This document shows, one piece after another, positions 25,624-35,062 of a stretch of 64,000 nucleotides of DNA (the first letter of the stretch is position 1; the number at the start of each line of letters is the position of its first letter). Below the pieces are notes generated by a model. It did no database searches. It was given only the letters and a program-made list of their open reading frames with translations, and was not told the origin of the DNA. The stretch spans positions 2,790,001 to 2,854,000 of the forward strand of contig OZ245773.1 of NCBI GenBank assembly GCA_965227645.1, read 5' to 3'. Made by a program: the position numbers and the translations under genes. Source of the stretch: Flavimaribacter sp024343425 (GTDB lineage: Bacteria; Pseudomonadota; Alphaproteobacteria; Rhizobiales; Rhizobiaceae).

Positions 25624-27984
25624 TCAGCGCTTGAGCACCCGGTCCCGGTGCAGCTGTTCGGCGTTCGGCAAGGGCTTCTCCGGAACCATGAAGGTTTGTC
25701 CGGGCTCGATGAAATCGGGATTCCTGATCTGGTCCGTATTGGCGAGATAGATCGTTGTATAGCGCACTCCGCGTCCATAGACCCGACGCGATATCTGCCA
25801 CAGCGTGTCGCCGCGACGAATGATCACCGAACTGTCGTGCTGCTCGAGCGGGGGCTGCACAACCGTCGGCGGCTCTCCGTCTTCACCCGCGACTGCAACT
25901 TTTTTTATCTCTGTCTCAGGTTTCGGCTCCGCTGCCGCCACCTTTTCTTCGACTGGCTCCGTCGTCTTGGGGACATTTGTGACAGCTGGCTCCTTCCCGG
26001 GCTCGACAGTTGGAGCCGCGCTATCTTGTTCGGCGACCGTTGTCTCGTCCGTGTCGGACTTCATTTCAGTTTGCGTTTCAGCCGGCTTGACATCCGTCTT
26101 CGCCATGGTCTCGGTCGACATTGGCTCCGCTTCGGCTTCGGCTTCGGCTTCGGCTTCGGCTTCGGAGGCCGTTTTGGCGGCTGGCGCCTTCACCACCACT
26201 GCTTCGTCAGCAGAACCTTCCAACGCGGGCTGTTCCTCGTCAGCCCCAGCGCCCGGCATCGCAGTGTCTTCCTTGTCGGCTACAGGTTCCTCGTCCGCCT
26301 TTGGCTGTGGAGCCACAGCAGCGACCATATTGCCTTCGGGCCGGTTGAATGGAACAGCGACCCGCATGGCGGCGGCTGAACCGTTCGGCAAATACAAATC
26401 CGCCCGGATCGTGTGATCGCCGACCGAAAGTTCCTTTTGTGCCTCGACCAGGAAACGACCTGTCGCGCTGATCATGCTTTCACCGACGGCGTCATTGTCC
26501 GCAAAGACAATCACCTTGCCGCCCGGCGTGCCGGAGCCCGCGACGAAGAGTTGCCCGTTCTCGATCTCTACTGCGTCGATCCGCACACGGATGTCAGCCG
26601 ACGCGGCTGGTCTTTCCGACTTGCCTTTGTCGAGTGACGCCACCTCAATGGTTTCTTCGGTTTGCGTTTCTCCAGTGTCCACGCTTGGCGCGGCGTCGGC
26701 TGAACCTTCCGGCTCTGCCGCGACCTCGCTTTTCTCCGTCATCGCCGCAGTCTTCAGTGGTTCAGATGCCTCTTTCTCCGTCGATGCGGAGTCGGCTTTT
26801 ACGGCATTTTGCGCTGTTTTGGTCGAATTGACGCTTTCGTCGGCCTTCGGCGCGGCGGCGGCAGTCTCAACCTTGTCATCCTGTTTCTCCGCCATTGCGG
26901 TTTCGACAGGTTTGTCTTGCGCTGCGCTCTTCTCCGTTTCCGTATTGGCAACCTCGGCTGCCGCATCCGTCGTGGTCTCGGTAGCTTCCGCACCTGCGGC
27001 GGCCGCCGTCGACTGCTCCTCGGTCGAGGCAACGGCTGACGTCTCCTCCTGGATCGTCGAAGTTGCGTCGCTCGTCATCGCGCTTTCGGAAGCCGCATCC
27101 TGTTGGTTTGAAGTCTCTGACGCAGAGGCGACCTGAACGTTTTCTTCGCCGCTCGTCTCCACATCTGCCGCAGCCACGGCCTCTTCTTCGGCCGCAGCGA
27201 CAGTTTCACTATCCTGCTCTGTCGCGCCGGTTTCAGAGGTCGCAGCAGTCTCTCCAGCCGGCTCGGACGAGGTTTCGACAGCAGCCACCTGTTTCCCGGC
27301 TGCCTCAGATGCCGCCTCGGAATCGGCTGTCACATCATCTGACTGCAAATTCTCGTCGCCACCTGCGTCGGCTACAGCCTCCGGCTGATCAAGCAGACGG
27401 CTCGGTTCACCGGGTTTGGTCACCATGACCATGAGTTCGCGACTGTCTTCTTCGGGAACGCTGACGGTCGCGATCTCCTCGGAAAGCATCACCATGTCGG
27501 CGTCACCACGGCTTCGCAGGCCGATCTCGTAGTCGCCTGGCGGCAGTGGATCATCAAAAACTGTTACAAAATCGCCCGATGGCCCGACTTCGGTCTTCGC
27601 AAGCACCGTGTCGCCGCTGAACACTTCGAGCATGACGCCTGGAACCGCGCTTCCTGCCACAACTGTCGAGCCGTCCGGCTCTACGCGCAGAAGGCTGAAT
27701 GTTGGAACGCCCCCTTGCGTCGCTGCGTCTGCGGTCTCCGATAGCGATGCGGCGGCGTCATCGACATCGTCTGCGCCGGATTGCTCTGCAACGGTCTCCG
27801 CCTCGGCGTCGGCGCCGTCGTCATTCGAAGCGGTTTCCTCAACGACGACGTCTTCGTCAGTCGCTTGCTGAACCTCGGGTTTCTCCTGCCACCCGTAGGG
27901 ATCGAACCGAAGAAGATAACCGATCCCGAAAACGATAACGAGAAGCGCCAGAATGGACCAGAAACGGCTTTTGTTGTTTGTCAT
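25624..27984 (-). CDS. Long LysM-domain envelope protein with Ala/Glu-rich low-complexity linker
   Basis: A 786-residue protein. Residues 6-25 are one membrane segment. An Ig-like block follows at about 90-180 (TFSLLRVEPDGSTVVAGSAVPG). Residues 185-440 are a low-complexity Ala/Glu/Thr/Ser linker, then comes a second Ig-like block (IRVRIDAVEIENGQLFVAGSG). A further acidic linker with EA repeats leads to a C-terminal LysM domain (SVIIRRGDTLWQISRRVYG, residues 720-775) that binds peptidoglycan. ATG 27984 has a TGGAG site and fits the membrane segment. It is probably a cell-wall-bridging inner-membrane protein. Confidence 0.9.
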   Translation of the reverse strand: MTNNKSRFWSILALLVIVFGIGYLLRFDPYGWQEKPEVQQATDEDVVVEETASNDDGADAEAETVAEQSGADDVDDAAASLSETADAATQGGVPTFSLLRVEPDGSTVVAGSAVPGVMLEVFSGDTVLAKTEVGPSGDFVTVFDDPLPPGDYEIGLRSRGDADMVMLSEEIATVSVPEEDSRELMVMVTKPGEPSRLLDQPEAVADAGGDENLQSDDVTADSEAASEAAGKQVAAVETSSEPAGETAATSETGATEQDSETVAAAEEEAVAAADVETSGEENVQVASASETSNQQDAASESAMTSDATSTIQEETSAVASTEEQSTAAAAGAEATETTTDAAAEVANTETEKSAAQDKPVETAMAEKQDDKVETAAAAPKADESVNSTKTAQNAVKADSASTEKEASEPLKTAAMTEKSEVAAEPEGSADAAPSVDTGETQTEETIEVASLDKGKSERPAASADIRVRIDAVEIENGQLFVAGSGTPGGKVIVFADNDAVGESMISATGRFLVEAQKELSVGDHTIRADLYLPNGSAAAMRVAVPFNRPEGNMVAAVAPQPKADEEPVADKEDTAMPGAGADEEQPALEGSADEAVVVKAPAAKTASEAEAEAEAEAEAEPMSTETMAKTDVKPAETQTEMKSDTDETTVAEQDSAAPTVEPGKEPAVTNVPKTTEPVEEKVAAAEPKPETEIKKVAVAGEDGEPPTVVQPPLEQHDSSVIIRRGDTLWQISRRVYGRGVRYTTIYLANTDQIRNPDFIEPGQTFMVPEKPLPNAEQLHRDRVLKR
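26131..26166 (-). repeat. Hexanucleotide tandem repeat coding for Glu-Ala
   Basis: TTCGGC is repeated five times without change (26131-26160), with a sixth unit ending TTCGGA. On the coding strand it gives alternating Glu and Ala residues. Being six bases long, unit gain or loss keeps the frame, so repeat number could vary between strains. Confidence 0.9.
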
Positions 27985-28206
27985 GTTGCACTCCAGTCGC
28001 ACGACGATTCGAAGCAAAAGCCGGATTGTGACAAAACGGCGAATTTTCTACTTCGTGTTTCCGCGACTATCGCCGAAAACTCAAGGTTCCGGCACCATTG
28101 AAAACGCCTTAAATCTGTTGACAAACTAGACTTTTCCGCAGTTGCAAACAAGTTTGACCGCCTGACCGCCGTTCCAGCCTCACAATTCGGCGACGGGACA
28201 AACTGA

Positions 28207-28854
28207 ATGCTTGACGGCTGCCGCGGCCTCATGCTTCCTCGAACCATGTCAAGGAATCGAACCATCTGCGTCTACTGCGGCTCCCGCAACGGACGAAATC
28301 CGAACTACGAAGCAGCGGCCCGGAAACTGGGCCTCGACATGGCCGACAAGGACATTGGTCTGGTCTTTGGAGCAGGCACCTATGGCATCATGGGCGCCGT
28401 TGCTGACGCCGTAGTCGCCGGCGGCGGCAAGGTCACCGGCGTGATCCCGGATTTTCTGAAGAACAAGGAAGCGAACGAAGCTGATCTGAAGCAGTTCGAC
28501 GAATTGATCGTCACCGGCGACATGCATGAGCGCAAGCACATCATGTTCCGCAAGTCCGGCGCGTTCGTCGCATTGCCCGGCGGCATTGGCACGCTTGAGG
28601 AAATCATCGAGATCATGACCTGGGCGCAACTCGGCCGGCATAATCGTCCGATGGTGCTCGCCAATATCGACGGGTTCTGGGATCCCTTGCTTAAACTGAT
28701 CGACCACATGGCCGATGAAGGCTTCCTCCACACCTCCCATCTGATCAAACCCCTTGTCATCGACAATGCCGCAGATATCGTCGACGCGGTTCTGACGGCC
28801 TGGGAAAGCATCGACAGAAACGGCGGCGACGCCGAAATCATCGAAAAGCTCTGA
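28207..28854 (+). CDS. LOG family protein (TIGR00730 Rossmann-fold)
   Basis: A 215-residue protein with the LOG/lysine-decarboxylase-like motif PGGIGTLEE near residue 124 and an opening CVYCGSRNG. Characterised relatives hydrolyse nucleotide 5'-monophosphate ribosides, including cytokinin precursors, to release a base. Starts at 28207, 28231 and 28246 are possible. 28207 has a GGGAC site, while 28246 (MSRNRTICVYC) resembles most relatives, so the first 13 residues are uncertain. A TTGACA at 28118 could be part of its promoter. Confidence 0.9.
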   Translation: MLDGCRGLMLPRTMSRNRTICVYCGSRNGRNPNYEAAARKLGLDMADKDIGLVFGAGTYGIMGAVADAVVAGGGKVTGVIPDFLKNKEANEADLKQFDELIVTGDMHERKHIMFRKSGAFVALPGGIGTLEEIIEIMTWAQLGRHNRPMVLANIDGFWDPLLKLIDHMADEGFLHTSHLIKPLVIDNAADIVDAVLTAWESIDRNGGDAEIIEKL

Positions 28855-28962
28855 ACCGCGCCGTCGGACGTCCGTGCGAACAGCGAGCCGTTATGAATGC
28901 GATCGGCGGAGTCGATTCCCTTCTACGCCAATGGAATTTTCGACCCAGACTGAGAATTTGGC

Positions 28963-29874
28963 CTACTCGCCCGCCGGCGCGGCGGGTCGCGCGCGCAAGG
29001 TCCGGAAGCTTGACCAGGAATAGATCGCGAGCGCCGTCCATATCAGGCAGAACGCCACGAACTGCCAATAGGAGAACGGCTCCTCGAAAATAAAGATGGC
29101 GATCAGGAAAATCAGTGTCGGGGCGGTGTATTGCATCAGTCCGAGCGTCGAATATTTGAGCAGTTTCGCCCCGAAGGCGTAGAGAATCAGCGGAAACGCG
29201 GTCACCGGTCCAGCGAGCATCAGAAGCAGCATGCCGTCGACGCCGTCATTGGTGAAGTGTCCGTCACCGAACAGCCACAACAGCGCAAACGCTGGAAGGC
29301 TCAGCAGCAGCACTTCGAGCATAAAGCCCTGCGTTGGGCCGATGGGAAGCGTCTTCCTCAAAAAGCCGTAAATGCCGAAACTGAAAGCCAGCGTCAGCGA
29401 TATCCAGGGCAAGCCGCCGGCGTTCACCGTAAGGATAATAACGGCGATCACTGCAAGGCCGATCGCCGCAGTCTGCGGTCTGGTGAAGCGTTCCTTGAGA
29501 AACAGCGCCCCGAGACAAATATTGACCAGCGGATTGATATAGTAGCCAAGCGCTGTCTCGACCGTCCGGTCAACTGACACCGCCCAGATATAGATCCACC
29601 AGTTCACCGAGATCAGCGTCGCTGTCAGCGCCGCCAGAGCCAGTGTTCTCGGTTGCCGGAAGGCGACCTTGAGATCGGACGTCCGCCCGAGCAGCAACAG
29701 GATCACGCCGGCGATCGGGACAGACCAGAGTATCCGGTGCGCGACCACCTCATAGGCCGGCACATGGGAGACGGCCTTCATGTAGAAGGGCATCAGCCCC
29801 CACAGACCGTACGCGGCGAGAGCGTAGAGAAATCCTTTCCGGGAATCCCCGTCGCCGTCCTCCTGGGAGCTCAT
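28963..29874 (-). CDS. rarD: EamA family transporter RarD
   Basis: A 303-residue membrane protein with ten helices in two EamA repeats. KGFLYALAAYGLWGLMPFYMKA, ALGYYINPLVNICLGALFLKERF and GLMQYTAPTLIFLIAIF match RarD. The export substrate is unsettled in the family; permease of amino acids or drugs is suggested. The start overlaps the cimA stop by four bases, so it is coupled to cimA. Confidence 0.92.
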   Translation of the reverse strand: MSSQEDGDGDSRKGFLYALAAYGLWGLMPFYMKAVSHVPAYEVVAHRILWSVPIAGVILLLLGRTSDLKVAFRQPRTLALAALTATLISVNWWIYIWAVSVDRTVETALGYYINPLVNICLGALFLKERFTRPQTAAIGLAVIAVIILTVNAGGLPWISLTLAFSFGIYGFLRKTLPIGPTQGFMLEVLLLSLPAFALLWLFGDGHFTNDGVDGMLLLMLAGPVTAFPLILYAFGAKLLKYSTLGLMQYTAPTLIFLIAIFIFEEPFSYWQFVAFCLIWTALAIYSWSSFRTLRARPAAPAGE

Positions 29875-31487
29875 GAACGCGACAACTCTTCAACCGCCGT
29901 TCGGTTCTTGATCAGCTTGTAATTGATCGAATCCATCAGCGCCTGGAAAGAAGCGTCGATGATGTTGTCCGAGACGCCGACCGTCCACCAGCGCTCGCCG
30001 CTGTCGTCTCGCGACTCGATAAGCACCCTGGTAATTGCTTCAGTGCCGCCATTAAGGATACGCACCTTGTAGTCGCAGAGCTCCAGATCCTCGATCTCCT
30101 GCTGGAATTTGCCAAGATCCTTGCGCAACGCGATGTCGAGAGCGTTGACGGGTCCATGTCCTTCCGCCACCGATATGTGGCGCTCTCCATCGATCTCGAC
30201 CCGCACAATCGCCTCGGAAATCGTCTTCAGGACGCCGTTTGCGTCGAAGCGACGCTCCACCATGACGCGGAAGCTTTCTACCTTGAAAAACTGCGGAAGC
30301 GTGCCGAGCGTGCGACGCGCCAGCAACTCGAAGCTGGCGTCCGCGGCTTCATAGGCGTAACCGCTCGCCTCATGCTCCTTGACGATGGCGATCAGCGTGT
30401 CGAGCTTGGGACTGTTCTTCGAAACCTTGATGCCCCGGCGGCTCAGTTCGTTGATGAAATTGGATTTTCCGCCCTGGTCCGAAACCATGACCTTGCGCGT
30501 ATTGCCGACGCTTTCCGGCTCCACATGCTCATAGGTCTTCGGGTCCTTGAGCAGCGCAGACGCATGGATGCCCGCCTTGGTCGCGAAGGATGAGGCGCCG
30601 ACATACGGCATTTGCGGGTCGGGGGAGCGGTTCAGAAGTTCGTCGAACGCGTGGGAGAGACGTGTAAGCTCCGTCAGCTTCGCCTCGTCAATCGACGTAT
30701 AGAACCTTGTGTTCCAACGCGATTTCAACACCAGATTGGGGATCAGGACAACCAGGTTTGCGTTGCCGCACCGTTCTCCAATGCCGTTCAGAGTGCCCTG
30801 GATCTGACGGGCGCCAGCCTCCACCGCCGCCAGCGTGTTGGCCACCGCAAGGCCGGTGTCGTTGTGGGCGTGAATGCCGAGGCGATCGCCCGGAATCCCC
30901 GCCGCGATCACCGCCGTCACGATCTCCCGGACTTCCTCGGTCTGGGTGCCGCCATTGGTGTCACAAAGCACCACCCAGCGCGCGCCGGCGTCCAGCGCAG
31001 TCTTCGCGCAAGCCAGGGCGTAGTCTGAATTCGCCTTGTAGCCGTCGAAGAAGTGCTCGCAATCGACCATAGCCTCCTTGCCCGCGGCAACCGTTCGTTC
31101 GACGGAAGAGCGAATGCATTCGAGGTTTTCCTCATTGGAAATGCCGAGCGCGACATCCACGTGGTAATCCCAACTTTTGGCGACAAAACATACGGCGTCG
31201 CTATTCGACTGGACGAGCGACGACAGGCCCGGATCGTTGGACGCCGAAACCCCGGCGCGCTTCGTCATGCCGAAGGCGACAAAAGACGCTTTCTTCATTC
31301 GGTTCTGCTCGAAAAAAGCGGTGTCGGTCGGATTGGCGCCGGGATAACCGCCCTCGACGTAGTCGATCCCGAATTTGTCGAGCATCCCGGCGATGGCAAT
31401 CTTGTCCTCGACGCTGAAATCGACGCCAGGCGTCTGCTGACCGTCGCGCAATGTTGTGTCGAACAGGTAGATTTTCTCGCGGCTCAT
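29871..31487 (-). CDS. cimA: (R)-citramalate synthase, CimA type
   Basis: A 538-residue LeuA-superfamily enzyme that condenses acetyl-CoA and pyruvate to citramalate, an alternative entry to isoleucine. The catalytic barrel opens with YLFDTTLRDGQQTPGVDFS and has the HxH metal motif GIHAHNDTG. The C-terminal 150 residues form the LeuA-like regulatory domain that senses isoleucine in characterised CimA. Length and the GGYPGANPTD motif separate it from 2-isopropylmalate synthase. It overlaps both rarD and the GFA gene by four bases. Confidence 0.93.
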   Translation of the reverse strand: MSREKIYLFDTTLRDGQQTPGVDFSVEDKIAIAGMLDKFGIDYVEGGYPGANPTDTAFFEQNRMKKASFVAFGMTKRAGVSASNDPGLSSLVQSNSDAVCFVAKSWDYHVDVALGISNEENLECIRSSVERTVAAGKEAMVDCEHFFDGYKANSDYALACAKTALDAGARWVVLCDTNGGTQTEEVREIVTAVIAAGIPGDRLGIHAHNDTGLAVANTLAAVEAGARQIQGTLNGIGERCGNANLVVLIPNLVLKSRWNTRFYTSIDEAKLTELTRLSHAFDELLNRSPDPQMPYVGASSFATKAGIHASALLKDPKTYEHVEPESVGNTRKVMVSDQGGKSNFINELSRRGIKVSKNSPKLDTLIAIVKEHEASGYAYEAADASFELLARRTLGTLPQFFKVESFRVMVERRFDANGVLKTISEAIVRVEIDGERHISVAEGHGPVNALDIALRKDLGKFQQEIEDLELCDYKVRILNGGTEAITRVLIESRDDSGERWWTVGVSDNIIDASFQALMDSINYKLIKNRTAVEELSRS

Positions 31488-31975
31488 GGCTGCACATCCC
31501 AGTTTTTGGTGTCGTGATCGGGGTGCTGGCGATTGCTCGCGGCGATCGCCGACAATTCTGCGTCGTCCATCTCGCCATCGGTTCCGGTTTCATGCGCCTC
31601 GAGACCGGCGAGATCTTTGAACCAGGGCATACGCGCCTCCGTTCCGAACTGCTGCAATGGCGTCACAAGATCCGGCTGGTCCAGCGAACCGAGCGTCACG
31701 GAATAGTGGTCAGACGCCATCGCATCGAATATCAGAGGCGTCCCGCACCGGCTGCAAAAACCGCGCCGGACGGGCGCGGACGACCGGAACCAAGAAATGG
31801 CGCCGCGGGTAACGTGGAACTGTTCGCGTTTCGCGCCAGCCAACGGCATGAAATAATTGCCCGCCGCCTTCTGGCACATCCGGCAATGGCAGATATGCGG
31901 GTCGCTCAGTTCGCCGTCCACGCGGTATCGGACGGCGCCGCACTGGCAACCGCCTGTTGTTGTGTTGCTGCTCAT
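31484..31975 (-). CDS. GFA family zinc-binding protein
   Basis: A 163-residue Mss4-like GFA-domain protein. Zinc is held by cysteines in GGCQCGAVRY, HICHCRMCQKAAGN and CSRCGTPL, the full set for the fold. The family was named after a glutathione-formaldehyde-activating enzyme, but most members have no known function. It is the first gene of a tight unit with cimA and rarD. Confidence 0.9.
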   Translation of the reverse strand: MSSNTTTGGCQCGAVRYRVDGELSDPHICHCRMCQKAAGNYFMPLAGAKREQFHVTRGAISWFRSSAPVRRGFCSRCGTPLIFDAMASDHYSVTLGSLDQPDLVTPLQQFGTEARMPWFKDLAGLEAHETGTDGEMDDAELSAIAASNRQHPDHDTKNWDVQP

Positions 31976-32015
31976 GATCCACTCGCGGCGGACAGGTCGG
32001 ACACCTCCCTCCGGC

Positions 32016-33389
32016 CTACCGCCTTGCCTCCCATTCAGTTGTTCTCTCGCCTGTCGCCGGATCCTTCCCGTCTTTCAGCTGGATTCCAGCTTCCGACAGC
32101 CTCTCCCTGATTGCGTCTGCTTCTGTCCAGTTCTTCTGGCGGATCAGATCAAGCCTCTGCTCGATCCAATTGGCGATTTCTCCCTCGTCCATATCGACGG
32201 CAGCTGTTTCGCGGTACTTTTCGAAGCCGAGGAACGACAGAGACGCGGCCAGCGCCGCGCCATCCAGTTCGTTCAGTCTCGGCAGAGCCTCGGAAACATT
32301 CAGGTCGTCAGCGATCGCCGCCATGACAGCGTCATCCACCGGTCCGTCTGCTGGCGCATCCCCTGCCCGCCGTGCGAATTTGTCCAGGATACGCTCCGCC
32401 TCCTCGAGCTTGCGCACGCTGAAATCAATCGGCTCGCGGTAGTGGGTCATCAGCATTCCGAGACGCAGAACCTCGCCAGGCCATGAACGCCCGCCAAAGG
32501 TCTCTGTCTCCAGCAACTCGCGAATGGTGACGAAGTTGCCAAGGCTCTTTGACATCTTCCTGCCTTCGACCTGCAAAAAGCCGTTGTGCATCCAGATATT
32601 GGCCATGCGCTCGGTTCCGTGGGCGCAGCAGGACTGGGCGATTTCGTTCTCGTGATGCGGAAAGATCAGGTCCAGGCCGCCGCCATGAATATCGAAGGTC
32701 TGACCGAGATAGCGCGCGCTCATCGCGGAGCACTCGATATGCCAACCGGGCCGTCCCGTGCCCCATGGCGAAGGCCATCCGGGCTCGCCTTCCGATGACA
32801 GCTTCCAGAGCACGAAGTCCCCCGGATTGCGCTTGTGCGCCTCGACGCCGACGCGGGCGCCTGCCTGCTGTTCTTCAAGAGAACGATTGGACAACTCGCC
32901 ATAGGCGGGCATCGAGGTTACGTCGAACAGCACCTCGCCTCCGGCTTCGTAGGCGTGGCCCTTTCTCAACAACTCCTCGATCAGTTCGATCATCTGGGGA
33001 ATGTTGTCTGTCGCGCGCGGCTCGATGCCGGGTTCAAGGCAGCCAAGCGCGCGAACGTCTTCATGAAACTGGTCTGCGGTCTTCTTCGTCACCCGGGCGA
33101 TCGCCTCGTTCAGCGGTTCCCCTGGATAATCGCGGGCTGCGCGGGCGTTTATCTTGTCGTCCACATCCGTGATGTTGCGCACATAGGTCACGTGATCCGG
33201 TCCGTAAACGTGCCGTAAAAGTCGATACAGCACATCGAAGACGATGACCGGTCGCGCATTGCCGATATGGGCGTAGTCATAGACCGTGGGACCGCAGACA
33301 TACATGCGCACCCTGTCGGGATCGATCGGATGGAATTCTTCCTTCCGCCGAGTCAGCGTGTTGTAGAATGTCAGAGGTCGTACGCCCAT
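32016..33389 (-). CDS. cysS: Cysteinyl-tRNA synthetase
   Basis: A 457-residue class I synthetase that charges tRNA-Cys. HIGN in YDYAHIGNARP and KMSKS in GRKMSKSLGN are present, as is the zinc cysteine in MYVCGPTVYD. ATG 33389 begins MGVRPLTFYNTLTRRK, the usual family start; the upstream extension is untranslated leader. Confidence 0.97.
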   Translation of the reverse strand: MGVRPLTFYNTLTRRKEEFHPIDPDRVRMYVCGPTVYDYAHIGNARPVIVFDVLYRLLRHVYGPDHVTYVRNITDVDDKINARAARDYPGEPLNEAIARVTKKTADQFHEDVRALGCLEPGIEPRATDNIPQMIELIEELLRKGHAYEAGGEVLFDVTSMPAYGELSNRSLEEQQAGARVGVEAHKRNPGDFVLWKLSSEGEPGWPSPWGTGRPGWHIECSAMSARYLGQTFDIHGGGLDLIFPHHENEIAQSCCAHGTERMANIWMHNGFLQVEGRKMSKSLGNFVTIRELLETETFGGRSWPGEVLRLGMLMTHYREPIDFSVRKLEEAERILDKFARRAGDAPADGPVDDAVMAAIADDLNVSEALPRLNELDGAALAASLSFLGFEKYRETAAVDMDEGEIANWIEQRLDLIRQKNWTEADAIRERLSEAGIQLKDGKDPATGERTTEWEARR

Positions 33390-33465
33390 AACAAAACTCC
33401 CGGTGCCACTGGCCGGGCGTTTGTCGTGGATTTTTTGAGACGAAAACGGCCGGGCCAGCGAATGG

Positions 33466-33522
33466 CTAGCGAATAATGATCCAGCAAATGCAGATGGCGA
33501 CAACGCCATATATCGTTTTCAT
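33466..33522 (-). CDS. Possible 18-aa hydrophobic peptide
   Basis: ATG 33522 follows AAGG at a workable distance and reads MKTIYGVVAICICWIIIR then stop. Sixteen of the eighteen residues could lie in a membrane. It sits in the leader between the LysE gene and cysS on the same strand. There is no other evidence that it is made. Confidence 0.25.
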   Translation of the reverse strand: MKTIYGVVAICICWIIIR

Positions 33523-33576
33523 GAGCGCCTTATCGCCGCTCGAAAGGCGAAGGTCAAGCGCTCATTAGAGGAATTC

Positions 33577-34209
33577 TCATCCAGCGAAGAAGCGTTTCAA
33601 CAGTCCCAGCGCCAGCGCTGCCATGACGAGCCCGATCAGGATGTCCAGTGCGCGCCAGGCCGACGGCCTGGCAAAAAGAGGCGCAAGCAGTCGCGCGCCG
33701 TAACCAAGCCCAAAGAACCAGACGAAGGAAGCGAGAACAGCGCCTGCCCCGTAGGCAATGCGCGCCGTCCCCGCGTATTGTCCCGAAAGGCCGCCGATGA
33801 GCAGCACGGTATCCAGATAGACATGCGGGTTGAGAAAGGTCAGGGCGAGACAGGTTGCGACTGCGGTCCGCAAGGTCTGTTCGCGGGAATTATCCGCCAG
33901 TAGCGCATGCGGATGGAGCGCCCGCCGGAAGGCGAGAAACGCATAGGCGAACAAAAAAGCGGCCCCGCCCAGCGTCACCGCGGAGATCAGCCAGGGCGAG
34001 CGCGCAATAAATGTCCCGAGGCCGGTGACGCCGGCGGCGATCAGCAGGGCGTCCGAAAGCGCGCCAATCAGGCAAACGACGAAAACATGCGACCGGATCA
34101 GGCCTTGCCGCAGGATAAATGCGTTCTGCGCGCCGATTGCGACAATCAGCGATCCTCCAAGAAAGAAACCCGACAGAGCCGGCCCCAACAATCCCTGTTC
34201 AAGCGCCAT
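33577..34209 (-). CDS. LysE/ArgO family amino-acid exporter
   Basis: A 210-residue inner-membrane protein with about six helices. GGSLIVAIGAQNAFILRQGL and LTFLNPHVYLDTVLLIGGL are diagnostic of the LysE/ArgO group, which exports lysine or arginine. It begins 9 bp after the SRAP gene, so the two may share a transcript. Confidence 0.94.
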   Translation of the reverse strand: MALEQGLLGPALSGFFLGGSLIVAIGAQNAFILRQGLIRSHVFVVCLIGALSDALLIAAGVTGLGTFIARSPWLISAVTLGGAAFLFAYAFLAFRRALHPHALLADNSREQTLRTAVATCLALTFLNPHVYLDTVLLIGGLSGQYAGTARIAYGAGAVLASFVWFFGLGYGARLLAPLFARPSAWRALDILIGLVMAALALGLLKRFFAG

Positions 34210-34218
34210 TCCTTCGGC

Positions 34219-34986
34219 CTACCCTGACCCGAACAGCGACATCTGGCCGCCATCGTCCTTTTCGGATTTCTCCGTCTCTGGCTCAGGTTCGACACGCTCC
34301 TGGATTTCGGGCCCAATATTGGCGACCTTGTTGACGAGACTGGACACTGGCACGGCTTCGAAGAAGCCGGGTTCAACGGGCTGCAGCAGATCGTCGACAT
34401 CGCGCGGTTCCTGTGTCCTGCAGTCCAGCCAGCGCGCGAAATCTCGCTGGCGAATAACCACCGGCATGCGATGATGGATTGGCGCAAACTCTTCGTTGGC
34501 GCCGGTGGTCAGGATCGCGCCGGTATCGATTTCGGAACCGTCCACGGCCAGAAGCGTATCGGTCAACCCGGCGAAGGCGACGAGTTCGCCATTGCGAGGC
34601 CGCACCCAGTAGGCCTGCGGTTTGCTGCGTCCTTCCCGCTGCCACTCATAGAATCCGGAGGCCGGAACAAGCGTGCGTCGATGGCGCATCGAAGCGCGAA
34701 AGGAGGCTTTTTCATTGGCCGTTTCCGAGCGCGCGTTGATCAGCATTGGAAAATCGCGCGGATCCTTGACCCATGACGGCAGCAGCCCCCATCTGACCAG
34801 CATCGCTTTGCGGTCTGGCATGTTTTTGCGCTCGTCCGGATCGGCGCCCGGACCGGCCGTGACCATGAGGATCGGCTGGGAGGGAGCGATGTTATAGCGC
34901 GGGACAACCTGAATCTCGAGCTCGGCGAGTTCGAAAAACAGCTCGATGGCATGGGCGTTCGCCAGCAGCGAGAATCGGCCGCACAT
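34219..34986 (-). CDS. SRAP (HMCES/YedK-like) abasic-site DNA-crosslinking protein
   Basis: A 255-residue SOS-response-associated protein. It has the catalytic Cys2 after the removed methionine, the NARSE motif with Asn84, Glu114 in SGFYEW and His171 in HHRMP. Characterised relatives crosslink covalently to abasic sites in single-stranded DNA to protect forks. Unusually, after an acidic linker it ends in QMSLFGSG, close to the QLSLF consensus of beta-clamp binding. Eukaryotic HMCES ends in a PCNA-binding motif, so the placement is similar (inference). Confidence 0.94.
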   Translation of the reverse strand: MCGRFSLLANAHAIELFFELAELEIQVVPRYNIAPSQPILMVTAGPGADPDERKNMPDRKAMLVRWGLLPSWVKDPRDFPMLINARSETANEKASFRASMRHRRTLVPASGFYEWQREGRSKPQAYWVRPRNGELVAFAGLTDTLLAVDGSEIDTGAILTTGANEEFAPIHHRMPVVIRQRDFARWLDCRTQEPRDVDDLLQPVEPGFFEAVPVSSLVNKVANIGPEIQERVEPEPETEKSEKDDGGQMSLFGSG

Positions 34987-35062
34987 GAATCCTCCGCGAC
35001 ATTGGACAAGCGACGACCTTATAGCGGTTCACACTTGCGGCACAATATTCTATGGCAACAGG

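Noticed and set aside
26131..26166. Hexamer repeat as a CRISPR-like array
   Set aside because: Units are contiguous with no spacers and lie in a coding frame.
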